Origin: Siphonodentalium dalli
Lineage: Eukaryota; Mollusca; Scaphopoda; Gadilida; Siphonodentaliidae
DNA: 64,000 nucleotides
Assembly (NCBI GenBank): GCA_032622095.1
Contig: CP136061.1
Location: 60,223,301-60,287,300, forward strand
Reading direction: 5' to 3'
Shown here piece after piece: positions 23,001-29,761 of this stretch. The position numbers and the translations under genes were made by a program. Position 1 is the stretch's first letter. Each line of letters begins with the position of its first letter. The notes under the pieces were generated by a model. The model searched no databases and was not told the DNA's origin. It was given only the letters and a program-made list of their open reading frames with translations.

Positions 23001-23836
23001 TCGTTGAGGTGCATGGCACTCGTGTATCGGGGTAAGTTTGTCAGTTGATGTCTGACGGATGGTGATTTCTACGTGCAGTGGATATCATTTGGAGCGATGT
23101 GTGAAAGATTGAGTGACATTGTATATGACACAATATTGCCACCTTGTTTTCGGGATCGAAACCAAGTCAGTTTGAACTTAACTTTAGAGAACATAACTTG
23201 TGTATAGTTTATATGAATGTATATATGGCATGATATTGTGTTACCGATAGTGATAAACTTTGTACACTCACCAAGATGGCGGCCAAAACGGTGGCCATGT
23301 AGAATTTGTTTTTATGAAATTAATATTTTCAGCAATATTTCCTCGGACATGTTTTCTTTTCATTAGTTATTGCTCATAAGTTCCTGAAAGGAGATTTAGA
23401 AGAAACCCAAAAACTGCGAGTTTTGAAAGTATGTGTTTTTATTTTATTTCCGGAGAAAAGCGTAGGATTTTTCGGCGGACTATTTTGTGTTAATATATCG
23501 GACGTTAATTAATTTTCTGGCTACATTTATCAGATCAGGTCAATTTTCATTTGAATATGGACATTTCAGTTTTCTCAGAATTATGCAGAATGGGTTGTTG
23601 CCGACATATATTTATCCTTACATTGTTGTACGTGGTGGCAGTGATCAGACCAGCGTAGCGAACTAGAGCATGAAATATACACCTTGCAGCTTGTGATGCA
23701 ACACCTACCTCTCGTATTTCTTCCGTGTGTCTTCTCCGGGGAACCATGAAACGTCCAATAGGACGAAATTTGTATTCTCACCAGAATCGATGGCATTTTT
23801 TAGCCATTCACAGGAAACCAGATGTGAGTGTGTCAT
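4960..23836 (-). CDS. TST-like: two-domain rhodanese: thiosulfate / 3-mercaptopyruvate sulfurtransferase, copy A
   Basis: The spliced CDS joins 23836-23709, 22938-22737, 17650-17552, 15486-15360, 8750-8661, 8169-8045 and 5013-4960, giving 274 residues (vertebrate TST/MPST are about 297). The family transfers sulfane sulfur from thiosulfate or mercaptopyruvate to cyanide or thiols. The N-terminal, non-catalytic rhodanese domain (about residues 1-140) has LVSCEWL, NIPGAIYFDV, RAWWTF and SVLDGGLAKW. The C-terminal domain (about 146-274) has QICDTRPAGSF, GHIVGAVSLP, the active-site loop CNTGMTAS with predicted nucleophile Cys232, and a closing GGFTEW. TST usually shows CRKGVT and MPST CGSGVT, so this loop does not settle the subtype. 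The start was chosen at the first ATG after a splice acceptor, just before LVSCEWL. No stops or frameshifts were found, every junction obeys GT-AG, and phases match copy B. The domain call is family knowledge; substrate is inference. Confidence 0.93.
5781..5860. repeat. small foldback repeat
   Basis: GCCAATGCATTCTCTTATAT on the left and ATATAAGAGAATGCACTGGC on the right form a stem of about 20 bp. Relatives of the same repeat lie near 48688-48860, where three GAATGCATTGGC-like arms are present. Confidence 0.6.
6880..6893 (+). repeat. poly-G tract
   Basis: A run of about 13 G after TGGT. Runs of 10 to 18 G or C recur through the window (for example near 13990, 14358, 19664, 21740, 22690, 44156, 46230, 57575 and 59079). 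Confidence 0.9.
7124..7524. mobile_element. GC-rich foldback element
   Basis: Long inverted ends: TGGAATCCTATTAGGGCCAC on the left and GTGGCCCTAATAGTATTCCA on the right, continuing inward through CTAATGGCGCTTTCGGCGCG for about 70 bp. The interior repeats GGCGCACTTTTTGTCGCTTTC in both orientations. TA flanks both ends. It is nested in the 6030-7746 element and has no coding capacity. Confidence 0.75.
8045..8169 (-). CDS. TST-like: copy A coding exon 6, catalytic cysteine
   Basis: 125 bases encoding EFDKAKIDLSKPVICY and then the active-site loop CNTGMTAS with the predicted catalytic Cys, followed by STVFMAATIIGC and LSLYM. The acceptor follows a T-rich tract (TTTTTTTTCAG); the donor is ATG|GTAAGC. 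It leaves in phase 0. Confidence 0.94.
8170..8660 (-). other. copy A intron 5
   Basis: 491 bp, AT-rich, with a run of nine A at 8288-8296. No inserted element recognised. It is much shorter than the copy B intron (about 2.85 kb), which carries the Helitron-like pair. Confidence 0.8.
8661..8750 (-). CDS. TST-like: copy A coding exon 5
   Basis: 90 bases encoding GHIVGAVSLPMTNLL, the rhodanese CH2A-type motif (GHIPGAxxLP), then LNMENGTLKPQALIKQ. The acceptor is TTTTGCAG and the donor CAAG|GTATAT. It enters and leaves in phase 1. Confidence 0.93.
9779..11715. mobile_element. TIR element, about 1.9 kb, superfamily unassigned
   Basis: Ends ACCAGGGGCCTGTTTCATGA and its inverse (TTCACGAAACAGGCCCCTGG). 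The terminal 150 to 180 bases on each side contain many TAAGATGGTCTTAA-type subrepeats in both orientations. No transposase was recognised and no clear target duplication was found. The interior holds a nested hairpin (10624-10719) and two AATAAAGAGCGTTT motifs (near 11000 and 11045) that recur near 40690-40740. Confidence 0.6.
10624..10719. repeat. nested hairpin
   Basis: ATTACTAAAATACCAATATA and its reverse complement face each other around a short centre, extended outward by CCACAGACCCCTGG and CCAGGGGCCTGTG. The stem is about 40 bp with few mismatches. The GGCCCCTGG end resembles the terminus of the surrounding TIR element. Confidence 0.75.
11768..12642. mobile_element. TIR element with about 80-bp inverted ends
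   Basis: CACCCCATGCATCCGGACAT at 11768 is repeated inverted at 12642 and the match runs about 80 bp inward through a doubled GACATGCTCGTAGCGGAA and ATGGCCCGCGATTTGCACA. ATA-rich sequence flanks both ends. No coding domain inside. The right end abuts the LINE remnant. Confidence 0.65.
12650..13180 (+). pseudogene. LINE ORF2 C-terminal remnant
   Basis: The frame at 12655-12884 reads NELKSIRNSYI, KLDTYFSFKKTFKRESYL and MRKAICQLRISSHIS. After a break it resumes in another frame at 12929-13180 with ENQHHFIIEYPLYDKPRQFL. This is the familiar tail of LINE endonuclease/reverse transcriptases (pattern RxSxHxLxIExGR, then a CxxC...H..FxCPxYxxLR knuckle). The usual zinc-binding cysteines are largely lost (CN-L only) and a frameshift lies near 12885, so it is dead. 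Confidence 0.65.
13181..13978. other. AT-rich intronic stretch
   Basis: May include the 3' UTR of the LINE remnant. GCAAGTACACATGCATC near 13655 and AGCGAAGACATCAGTTGGTA near 13836; the latter resembles 42198-42218 in copy B (GAAGCGAAGAGATCAGTTGG), a shared piece of the duplicated intron. No genes seen. Confidence 0.5.
14240..14685 (+). repeat. degenerate about 110-bp tandem repeat
   Basis: About four units with the core CTGTCCATTTTTTTCTGGGG, CCTAGGAAACAGAATT and GGGTGGGGAAGATATCCTGG (cores at 14306, 14415, 14520 and 14634). Long G-runs occur at 14358-14369 and 14563-14573. Confidence 0.7.
14698..14769. repeat. near-perfect 29-bp-stem hairpin
   Basis: GGAAATGTTCA then ATAATAAGTTCAACAAA pair with TTTGTTGAACTTATTAT and TGAACATTTCC around a loop of about 14 nt (TGACCCTTTGGTCG, itself self-complementary). 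One insertion breaks an otherwise perfect stem. Confidence 0.85.
15360..15486 (-). CDS. TST-like: copy A coding exon 4
   Basis: 127 bases (42 codons plus 1). It begins the catalytic domain: PTGNFTAKVNLNLMKTF, then IQICDTRPAGSFIDP, the DxR strand of rhodaneses. The acceptor is CTCCTCAG and the donor CCAG|GTATGG. The Gly codon is split across the intron to exon 5. Confidence 0.93.
15960..17547. mobile_element. PIF/Harbinger-like element inserted in a splice donor
   Basis: 1588 bp. Ends GGCCGGTTCCAAACGACGGA (left) and GGCCCGTTCCAAACGACGGA (right, inverted); the match continues to about 37 bp with one mismatch. TTA lies directly outside both ends (15957-15959 and 17548-17550). GGCC ends with a 3-bp TTA/TAA duplication fit PIF/Harbinger. 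A second inner copy of the end motif lies at 17335-17370. No transposase is visible and the interior is mostly a 60-bp tandem array. Confidence 0.8.
16370..17065. repeat. 60-62 bp tandem array, about 11 units
   Basis: Each unit has the form TATATGAATTATTATAAATC, AGGCTACCACCC, TATAATAAGTAATACCGG. Units diverge by point changes and small indels. The array lies wholly within the Harbinger-like element. Confidence 0.9.
17552..17650 (-). CDS. TST-like: copy A coding exon 3
   Basis: 99 bases, phase 0 at both ends, encoding LFGHTHISVLDGGLAKWISL, the VLDGG strand-turn near the end of the first domain, and the inter-domain linker with PSSTK. The donor AAG|GTAAGG lies partly inside a transposon: bases 17550-17548 (TAA) are the target duplication and 17547 onward is the element's terminal repeat. 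Copy B has one fewer Ser codon here. Confidence 0.93.
17730..17990 (+). repeat. dispersed repeat related to 51890-52110
   Basis: TGATGCACCTTGGTTATTTG, TTACTATTGTAACCACTGAC and ATTACCAAAAATATTGGA match 52042-52105 nearly base for base. It belongs to the dispersed family that elsewhere carries CAAGATGGC motifs. A short hairpin, CCACTGCCCGACGCGCG with AGCGCGTCCAGTGGG, follows at 17988-18021. Confidence 0.6.
18870..19205 (+). repeat. doubled about 185-bp segment
   Basis: CCATCTAAAACATAATTACG, CTGTCATTTTAGGAA and AATTTTGAAAAATGACAGTT occur twice in direct orientation. The same doubling is present in the inverted copy (59530-59745), so it predates the spread of the repeat. Confidence 0.8.
19664..19680 (+). 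repeat. poly-C tract
   Basis: A run of about 18 C after TTTCAGA. The inverted partner has poly-G at the matching place (59079-59091). Confidence 0.9.
20265..20741. repeat. three tandem palindromic MITE units (mariner-like ends)
   Basis: Palindromes at 20265-20391, 20438-20566 and 20613-20741, period about 174 bp. Each is almost one inverted repeat: CAGTAATGTCCAAAGTAATT, then GACCACTTAACCACAGCAGA, back to CATTACTG, with TA outside both ends. CAGT ends with TA target sites are typical of Tc1/mariner MITEs. Spacers (AACCAATATAAGGATTTGAG) are also repeated. Confidence 0.8.
21165..21641. mobile_element. TTAA-flanked MITE, member 1
   Basis: Right end TTGAGTACCT followed by TTAA (21642-21645); the left end is degraded. 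It shares GATTCCAACAACAACAATCC, TTGATTCGAGTCGAGGAA and AAATAGTAAT with the members at 33963, 36179 and 43435. TTAA flanks suggest piggyBac-type mobilisation. Confidence 0.7.
21893..22269. mobile_element. TA-flanked TIR element, 377 bp
   Basis: Ends TCTTACTCGTATTTAAATCG and, inverted, CCTTACTCGTAATTAAATTC, both continuing with GCGCAGTACTA. TA lies outside both ends. The interior has more GCGCGAATTCAAA motifs. No coding frame. Confidence 0.75.
22515..22600. mobile_element. TTAA MITE fragment
   Basis: GATTCGATCC...CGAAGCCAGAGAAATAGTAAT and AATTCGGATTGTG match the right-hand end of the 43435 member of the TTAA family. It is a partial copy without intact ends. Confidence 0.5.
22737..22938 (-). 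CDS. TST-like: copy A coding exon 2
   Basis: 202 bases, entered in phase 2 (AG|C gives Ser). It encodes NIPGAIYFDVL, the linker GINSDTKVIVYSS and GRAWWTFQ of the N-terminal rhodanese domain. The acceptor is TTTTTCAG and the donor is CAG|GTAATA. It leaves in phase 0. Confidence 0.92.
22939..23708 (-). other. copy A intron 1
   Basis: 770 bp, similar along most of its length to the copy B intron 47620-49252. Shared landmarks are a tRNA-like A-box segment, CACCAAGATGGC at 23269, and TTTTTCGGCGGACTATTT near 23470. Copy B has an extra 0.7 kb or so after the CAAGATGGC motif. Confidence 0.85.
22985..23065 (+). repeat. tRNA-like SINE fragment
   Basis: TGGCTCAGTCGTTGAGGTGC carries an A-box-like TGGCTCAGTCG. 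The paralogous segment at 47660-47745 reads GTTGCCTCAGTTGGTAAGAT. The B box is not convincing, so this is probably a decayed SINE shared through the gene duplication. Confidence 0.35.
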
Positions 23837-23860
23837 TGTCGGTGCCCAGTTTTAAATCCC
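23709..23860 (-). CDS. TST-like: copy A coding exon 1 (start codon)
   Basis: The ATG is at 23836-23834; 128 coding bases (42 codons plus 2). Its start, MTHSHLVSCEWLKNAI, is the beginning of the first rhodanese domain. The donor after GAGAG is GTAGGT. An acceptor (TTTTACAG) ends at 23861, so 23860-23837 is 5' UTR of an exon that must be preceded by a noncoding exon upstream. Confidence 0.9.
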
Positions 23861-24424
23861 CTGTAAAATATATCATATAATAAAACTATGGTAACATTAT
23901 GCCAAATGATCTATATAACTAATATGTGATATTTGAATTGGAGAACATCCAACTTCGCCTGTAAATCTATATGAAAACTATCAAGAGTTGACCGTTGACT
24001 ATATATACTATATATACATGACACTTCTGACCGACAGTTCAGCAAAATGGAAAAAAATGCCTTTGAACAATTTAACCACTGATAGCGCGAAGCCTTATAT
24101 ATGTGTTTTTATTCCGAACGTTGTGAGGACACTTATTTATTACACACCCATCGACGCGAGGCACATGTATTCAACGGAATACGAGCCATTTAATACATAT
24201 TAGTGGAATACAAGCCGCAACTATTCTTGTTGACGTTGTCGCCAAGAAAGATGACGTACATTACGTCAACGATCAGATTCGGGTGATGCCCAGAAAATTA
24301 CTGGTTATTCATCAGAGTTAAATCACAATAAAGGTAGTCGTAGTATCAATGAAGGTGACAGTAATGGATTTAATTTATCTAACTGTGTAGAATAAATACA
24401 GAACACAACTTGCATCATAATCTC

Positions 24425-24538
24425 GAATCTTTTATCGAACTCGTTGCGGACGGCGCATAGTTACATCTCGCTGGAGCAACGCTCTCGCGAAATATATCCT
24501 TGCGCCATCCGCAACTCATTCGATAAAAGATTCTCGAT
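24425..24538. repeat. foldback with about 40-bp arms
   Basis: AATCTTTTATCGAACTCGTT and GCGGACGGCGCA on the left pair with TGCGCCATCCGCAACTCATT and CGATAAAAGATT on the right, with a loop of about 35 nt that itself contains CTCGCTGGAGCAACGCTCTCG. Confidence 0.8.
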
Positions 24539-25194
24539 TAAGATGGTCGTCCGTATCATTTTTGCAACACAATTGTCGCCTTATTGGGCTGCAAGATGTT
24601 AGATACCATGTGGTCGTCAAGGAAGCTTTTTCATTTAGTGCACATGGTCCTTATATATAGCCGCCGGATAGAAAAATATATGCCGAAAGCATAAACGAAG
24701 TCGCGAGGTGCACCCCTGTTGAGTCTAGGATACTTATTGGGACGTGTCTAGAGGGTTTGAGATGGACCATGATGCAATCATTGCAGTGAGTCGACACTGA
24801 ATCAAACACGCAATGTGAAGAAATGTCGCATTTATTTATTTGATACTTTTGTAGGTTATAATTCATTCTGCATTATTCTGAGAAACTGAACTGTCCATAT
24901 TCATTTGAAAATTGTCTGGATAAAGCCATAATGAATTGTAACTGACAAAACACTTCAATAAAAAATGGTGATTTAATTAAGAAAATACACATGCCGGCAG
25001 CGTTCAGAAATCGCTTGGCGAGGGGGCAGAACTATGTTGTGCAGCTTGAAGAGGGATGCCATATCCATATTTTAAGTGTATACATGCATGTACTTTATTA
25101 ATCGCCAAAGGCGAATCGTTTGTCAATGTCATAACATTTCTATCTATATATAAATAATTCATAGCAGCCATTATCCTCCGGATCAGGGACGTTA

Positions 25195-25262
25195 TTGTAA
25201 TAAACTGTAACATTATAACTCAAGCTTTCGGCCCGAGCTGGACCTTCATCAGGACAGTCAAA
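25195..25262 (-). ncRNA. hammerhead-ribozyme-like motif, left PLE end
   Basis: Minus strand: ACTGTC, CTGATGA (25252-25246), a stem GGTCC...GGGCC with loop AGCTC, GAAA (25229-25226), then ACAGT about 20 nt further on that can pair with ACTGT. This is the order of hammerhead elements (stem I, CUGAUGA, stem II, GAAA, stem III, cleavage, stem I). Penelope-like elements are known to carry hammerheads. Stem III and the cleavage triplet are poor here, so it may be inactive. Confidence 0.6.
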
Positions 25263-25436
25263 ATATTAGAACTACATATTCACAGTACAGCAATCAATTA
25301 CAGAATGAACCAGGTCCGTTATTACGGTGACGTCGTACAACGACGCTGCGACGTCCATGGAAACGCCAGCGATGGCGCTGTGGAATTTACATAATTATTA
25401 TATCAAAATATAGGTGTGTTGTGACTCGTCTTCGTG

Positions 25437-26035
25437 TTAAAACCATTCCCCTCGCGTGTCCCCAGCTTTCTCATCCACATGTCTTCCCCAACTTTCACCA
25501 TTCACCAACTCCAACACTGCCACCTTCAGATTCGTCACACCACTATGTCCTGCCGAATTAAAATGGTCGTATATCGGTTTATAATCATGTAGTCTGAATA
25601 TGTCTCTATCATGATCATGCTCCTCGAACCTGTCCACCAAACGGCGTTCTGTTTCCCCGGTATACACGGCCCCACCACACACCTCACATACCAATGCATA
25701 TATTAAATTCTTCGAATGACAGTTAATGTTCTGCAGCACACTGAACTCCGCTGATATCCGCTCGTTCTTAATACTGGTGACGATTGTTTTGTTACAAGTA
25801 TCACAGTTATTGTAGCATAATTGGGTAGGGGGATTCACAACCTTTGCAGTTTTCCGATGCACGAGAATGTCGCATAAGTTACTGTCACGTCTATATATAC
25901 GCCACAAGGGGAGGGTCCTCAAATATGGTCTTCATCCTCTTAGAATCATGCAAAACGTTCATGTACTTTCTGGTAATCCCACCTAGATCTGGTAGTACAG
26001 CGGAATATGTAGTATTGTAATACGACCCTGCCTAA
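25437..26035 (-). pseudogene. PLE linker and GIY-YIG endonuclease, frameshifted
   Basis: From 26035 the frame reads YNTTYSAVLPDLGGITRKYM, then MKTIFEDPPLVAY. A 4-base TA expansion at about 25895-25905 breaks the frame, and RRDSNLCDILVHRK continues in the other. The endonuclease part (25870-25437) has the cysteine cluster CYNNCDTC, NLIYALVCEVCGG, VYTGETERRLVDRFEEH (the GIY-YIG core) and DYKPIYDHFNSAGH. PPLVAYRRxxNLxDxLV plus GIY-YIG is diagnostic of endonuclease-bearing Penelope-like elements. Confidence 0.85.
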
Positions 26036-26039
26036 CTAT

Positions 26040-27240
26040 GCTTAAAATCCATGTCCTGATTGGCCAGTGGCCCGAGTTACCATGGCTATCTCGTTCCAGT
26101 TTTGTGGTACAATTCTACTTTTTCCAATTGTACCACGAAAAAAATCAAAAAAATCGGTTTATTCAGATCGCCGCACGCGACTTTTCCCGTCTTTTCTAAC
26201 TCCGCGCAAACGGGGCATCAACGGCGTACACCCGCACCCGTAACACTTTGATTGAATTTTGCTACATCTTGACAATCTTGCGAATTTTCTAGCGATTTGT
26301 CGATTGAAACCAGTTTGGTTGCCAATGAATATGGTCCAAATGATGTTATGGTATATTGATATATGTTACGACCAAAGAAAGTTACTTAATAAGTATATTA
26401 AATGACAAAATAAATCAATGGGGCCGGGCTGTGCATTCGTCGATTCGAATCTCGATCATATTCGATATTTCGGAATCAAGTTGAAAATGAAAGCGTTTGT
26501 TCACCAGTACAGAAGGGGATAAGATTAGTTTAGTAAACTAGATCATTTAGATCGCTTTGTGTAAGGAAAATGGTCCATAGTCGATGATCATATTCATGTT
26601 GTCCCAACAACGTTCAAAAACAGATATGACCGCATCCTGTTGTGTAGTTTCCGGCCGCAGGCCGGGTAGGATGGTCGGAATGCATTGTGCAGTTCCCTTC
26701 ACCCTTTCTTTAATTCTTCGATGAAAATCGGTTGTTGATGCTGTTGTATTTGGAGGCAAAGCAGTGGAAGCGTGGTGGAGGAGTCGATGCTGTTGGGATG
26801 TCAGGCTTGGTTTAGGCTGGATGTCTTGTTGGATGGCTTTAAGGCTGATGCGTCTTGGGTGCTTGGTTGGTGGTGTTATGACCGCATCGTATTTCCTGTA
26901 CAATTTAAATGAAACGCACGGGCGCCGCTGAAAACACATCGTTTTTTAGCCAATCACAACGATTATTTCTAGAAGACGTGCCTCGAAAAGTCAACGGGGG
27001 AATTTCATAACAAGACAAGACATTACCAGAGTACTCCATGCAAAGAAATCGAGTACGCCCAATACGAATTACACCACGAAATGTTTTCTCACCTGAGACC
27101 GAAAAAGCGCAGTATTTCGTTGACTATTCAGTCGAATTGTGACCATAAACTTTCAGTCGTATTACAAAAGAAATAAATACACGGTGTATCGGTGTGTATG
27201 GTCAAGTTGTACCACAAAAAAACTGATTGTAGGACTCCGC
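26040..27240. mobile_element. 1.2 kb insertion splitting the PLE
   Basis: The PLE reading stops after GKRTRNSERVP (about 27240) and resumes with YNTTYSAVLP (about 26030). The intervening 1.2 kb has no PLE similarity. Both edges carry TGTGGTACAA-type motifs (26103-26113 and, inverted, 27205-27216) that may be subterminal repeats. The boundaries are approximate and the family is unknown. Confidence 0.5.
26547..26939 (-). CDS. unassigned 130-aa frame inside the PLE insertion
   Basis: An open frame with a basic, Ser/Thr/Pro-rich middle (LTSQQHRLLHHAST) and the C terminus FERCWDNMNMIIDYG. No catalytic motif or known domain was recognised. It could be a piece of the inserted element's protein or a chance frame. 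Confidence 0.2.
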   Translation of the reverse strand: MCFQRRPCVSFKLYRKYDAVITPPTKHPRRISLKAIQQDIQPKPSLTSQQHRLLHHASTALPPNTTASTTDFHRRIKERVKGTAQCIPTILPGLRPETTQQDAVISVFERCWDNMNMIIDYGPFSLHKAI

Positions 27241-27980
27241 TACGCGTCGGAACTCTTTCACTATTTCTCGTTCTCTTTCCATTCCTTTGTCCCAGAAGGG
27301 TATCGCGGTTCATCCGTCCACTTTCAACAGCTGTCGTTCAACAAATTTGCCGCTATGCCCTCTTTTCCTCAGCTGTAACTTCAAACGTCTCCGGTTTCTC
27401 TCATAATCCTCCTCCTTCTCAAATATACGCCTTATCCGAATTCCCAGTCCATACACGACTGACCATTTAATATGTGGTGGATGGTCAGACTTGCTGTTCA
27501 GGTAGAGGATTTTGTCAGTTGGTTTCACATATAAATCTGTGTATAAATCCCCATTTTCGCCAACTTTGACATTAGTATCTAAAAACTCAATACACTCCGA
27601 CCAGATCCTCAGCTCTACCTGAATACTCGGGTGAATTAAATTTGCATAGTCCGTAAAGTTATGAAGGCTCTGCATTCCACGTGTCCACACACGAAAACCA
27701 TCGTCAATGAATCGTTTGTAAAACATTGGTTCGTCCAACTTGCGCATGTAGCAACACGCAAAATTACGACCCAACCTCGATCCTATAGCTACGCCATTCT
27801 TTTGAATAAAGTGTTTCTCATCAAAACTGAAATTATTATTGTCCAATACCGTTTCTATCATTCTTATCACGTGATCACTGGGAATGAGTTTTTTCCGTTC
27901 TCGAATGCAGTGCCTCTTTACACGCTTCAATACCAGCATCCCTTGGCACATATTGGTACAGCAATCCGAAAACCGCAAAG
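27240..27980 (-). pseudogene. PLE reverse transcriptase fragment
   Basis: The N-terminal part is in another frame (LYQYVPRDAGIEACKEALHS, about 27950-27890), then a frameshift, then a 27880-27310 frame with KHFIQKNGVAIGSRLGRNFA, the catalytic box YKRFIDDGFRVW (the two Asp are present), IEFLDTNVKV, LYVKPTDKILYLNSKSDHPP and LRKRGHSGKFVERQLLK. The order and spacing match Penelope-like RT motifs. The fingers region is missing, cut off at the head-to-head junction near 27980. A further shift near 27310 leads to MNRDTLLGQRNGKRTRNSER. Confidence 0.88.
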
Positions 27981-27983
27981 ATT

Positions 27984-28394
27984 GTGAATCTCCCTACCCA
28001 ATTATGCTACAATAAATGTAATACTTGTGACAAAACAATCGTCACCAGTATTAAGAACGAGAGTAGATCATCGGAGTTCAGTGTGCTGCAGAACATTAAC
28101 TGTCATTCGAAGAATTTAATATATGCATTGGTATGTGAGATGTGTGGTGGGGCCCGTGTATACCGGGAAACAGAACGTCGTTTGGTGGACAGGTTCGAGG
28201 AGCATGATAGAGACATCAGACTACATGATTATAAACCGATATACGACCATTTTAATTCGGCAGGACATAGTGGTGTGACGAATCTGAAGGTGGCAGTGTT
28301 GGAGTTGGTGAATGGTGGGAAACAGGAGCGACTTATTCGGGAAGACATGTGGATGAGAATTAAAGCTGGGTACACGCGAGGGGAATGGTTTTAA
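27984..28394 (+). pseudogene. PLE GIY-YIG endonuclease, right copy
   Basis: The 136-codon frame has LCYNKCNTCDKTIV, NLIYALVCEMCGG, RVYRETERRLVDRFEEHD, DYKPIYDHFNSAGHSGV and a C-terminal REDMWMRIKAGY. It is close to the left copy but the core reads VYRET instead of VYTGET, losing the Gly of the GIY-YIG motif, so catalysis is doubtful. It starts at the head-to-head junction without its RT. Confidence 0.82.
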
Positions 28395-28570
28395 CACGAA
28401 GACGAGTCACACCACACCTATATTTTGATAAAAATAATTATGTAAATTCCACAGCGCCATCGCTGGCGTTTCCATGGACGTCGCAGCGTCGTTGTACGAC
28501 GTCACCGTAATAACGGACCTGGTTCATTCTGTAATTGATTGCTGTACTGTGAATATATGTAGTTCTAATA

Positions 28571-28642
28571 TTTCGACTGTCCTGATGAAGGTCCAGCTCG
28601 GGCCGAAAGCTTGACATTAAAGAGTTATAATGTTACAGTTTA
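28571..28642 (+). ncRNA. hammerhead-ribozyme-like motif, right PLE end
   Basis: ACTGTC, CTGATGA (28582-28588), GGTCC-AGCTC-GGGCC, GAAA (28605-28608), then GTTACAGT about 25 nt on. It is the same architecture as the left end, with about 9 extra bases (CATTAAAGA) between GAAA and the closing strand. Cleavage competence is uncertain. Confidence 0.58.
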
Positions 28643-28654
28643 TATATAAATAGG

Positions 28655-29760
28655 TGGAGTACGTATACGATGTTTGAATTCCGGGTATAGCCGTACAATT
28701 GTAATAGTGTTATTATTGTTAAGACCATGCATGAAGGTCGAGTCATTGTCATAATATTACCTGTTTATAAACGACACAAGAATAATTTTTAGATATATAT
28801 GCAGGATATAGGATATATAAGTTAAAATGAAAGCATGAAATACTACCTGGTACTGTTGCGATTGTCCCAGGTAGATCCAAGTGGTCGAATAATGACAATA
28901 TAACATCTCCTATCATGGAAAATTCCCAACTGATGCCCATTATAGTAAAAAAATAAATAGACTAAAAGCTTATAGGAAACTATTCGTTTTTTTTACATTT
29001 GACCAGTATTTTATACAAAATATTGGATGGAAAAGTAAGCTATCTAATTATATTAGAACAGTCTATTATTGTTTCTGTCTGAAATTTCCAACTACAGCTG
29101 GTTCAGGCATGAAATGTGCAACTGTTGAAAATGTTGACCAAATTTGATGGGGGAGACACCGCCAACCCCCTCCCTGGACTGAAACAGTTGCAACGCTTGG
29201 GTCCCATGCAGTTAGAAGTTTTTTTGTTTAAACATATTTTATTGTAATATAATATTACACAAGGGATCGGGGCACAAGTTTTAACAACTTAGAAGTTAGC
29301 AAATAGTCTAATAGCGGGGTCGGGTTGGAAATTGTATGTTGGACATATAACCCCACCCCAACGGAGACTCTCACGTCCCTGTGAATCTTGATCGCAGTGT
29401 TTGTTTAAAGTGGTTATCGGCCAGGTATTGAAATAGTCATATTTATGTTGACGTTTGCTGGGAGATAACAAGGGTTCTTTACCGTTCGTATATGCCGATG
29501 TCCCTCTTATAATATTGAAGCATTTTTGTGTCATTATATTGCCGTACATCCGTGTATATCGGATTTAGCTGTTAATGTGTTAGCATATACTACAATGTCA
29601 AGTGTTTTATGCAATAAATCTTATCTTACCTTACATATAAAGTGCATGTTCCCCGGTGATATGCTTGCAGTGGTACCGATTGTACAGGTATACTTCATCA
29701 CAAACGCGGCGGCTATTGGATAGAGCGCATGCAGTATAGACACGCCATATATTATAAGTT
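28655..29760. other. intronic stretch, partly duplicated in copy B
   Basis: 28655-28820 matches 51020-51200 (GCGATGTTTG, GAAGGTCGAGTCA, ACGATACAAGAAAATATTT). 28821-29760 shows no gene or repeat recognised. Confidence 0.5.
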
Positions 29761-29761
29761 A

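Larger units (their letters stand above)
25150..28645. mobile_element. Penelope-like element, two copies head to head
   Basis: A minus-strand copy (about 25150-27980) carries RT remnants then a GIY-YIG endonuclease. A 5'-truncated plus-strand copy (about 27980-28645) carries only the endonuclease and 3' region. The 3' regions form an inverted repeat of about 0.7 kb at the two edges, as in Penelope pseudo-LTR arrangements. TATATATAAATA is found at both outer edges (25146-25157 and about 28641-28652), a likely target duplication. Copy B has the corresponding unoccupied region at about 50990-51030. Confidence 0.85.
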
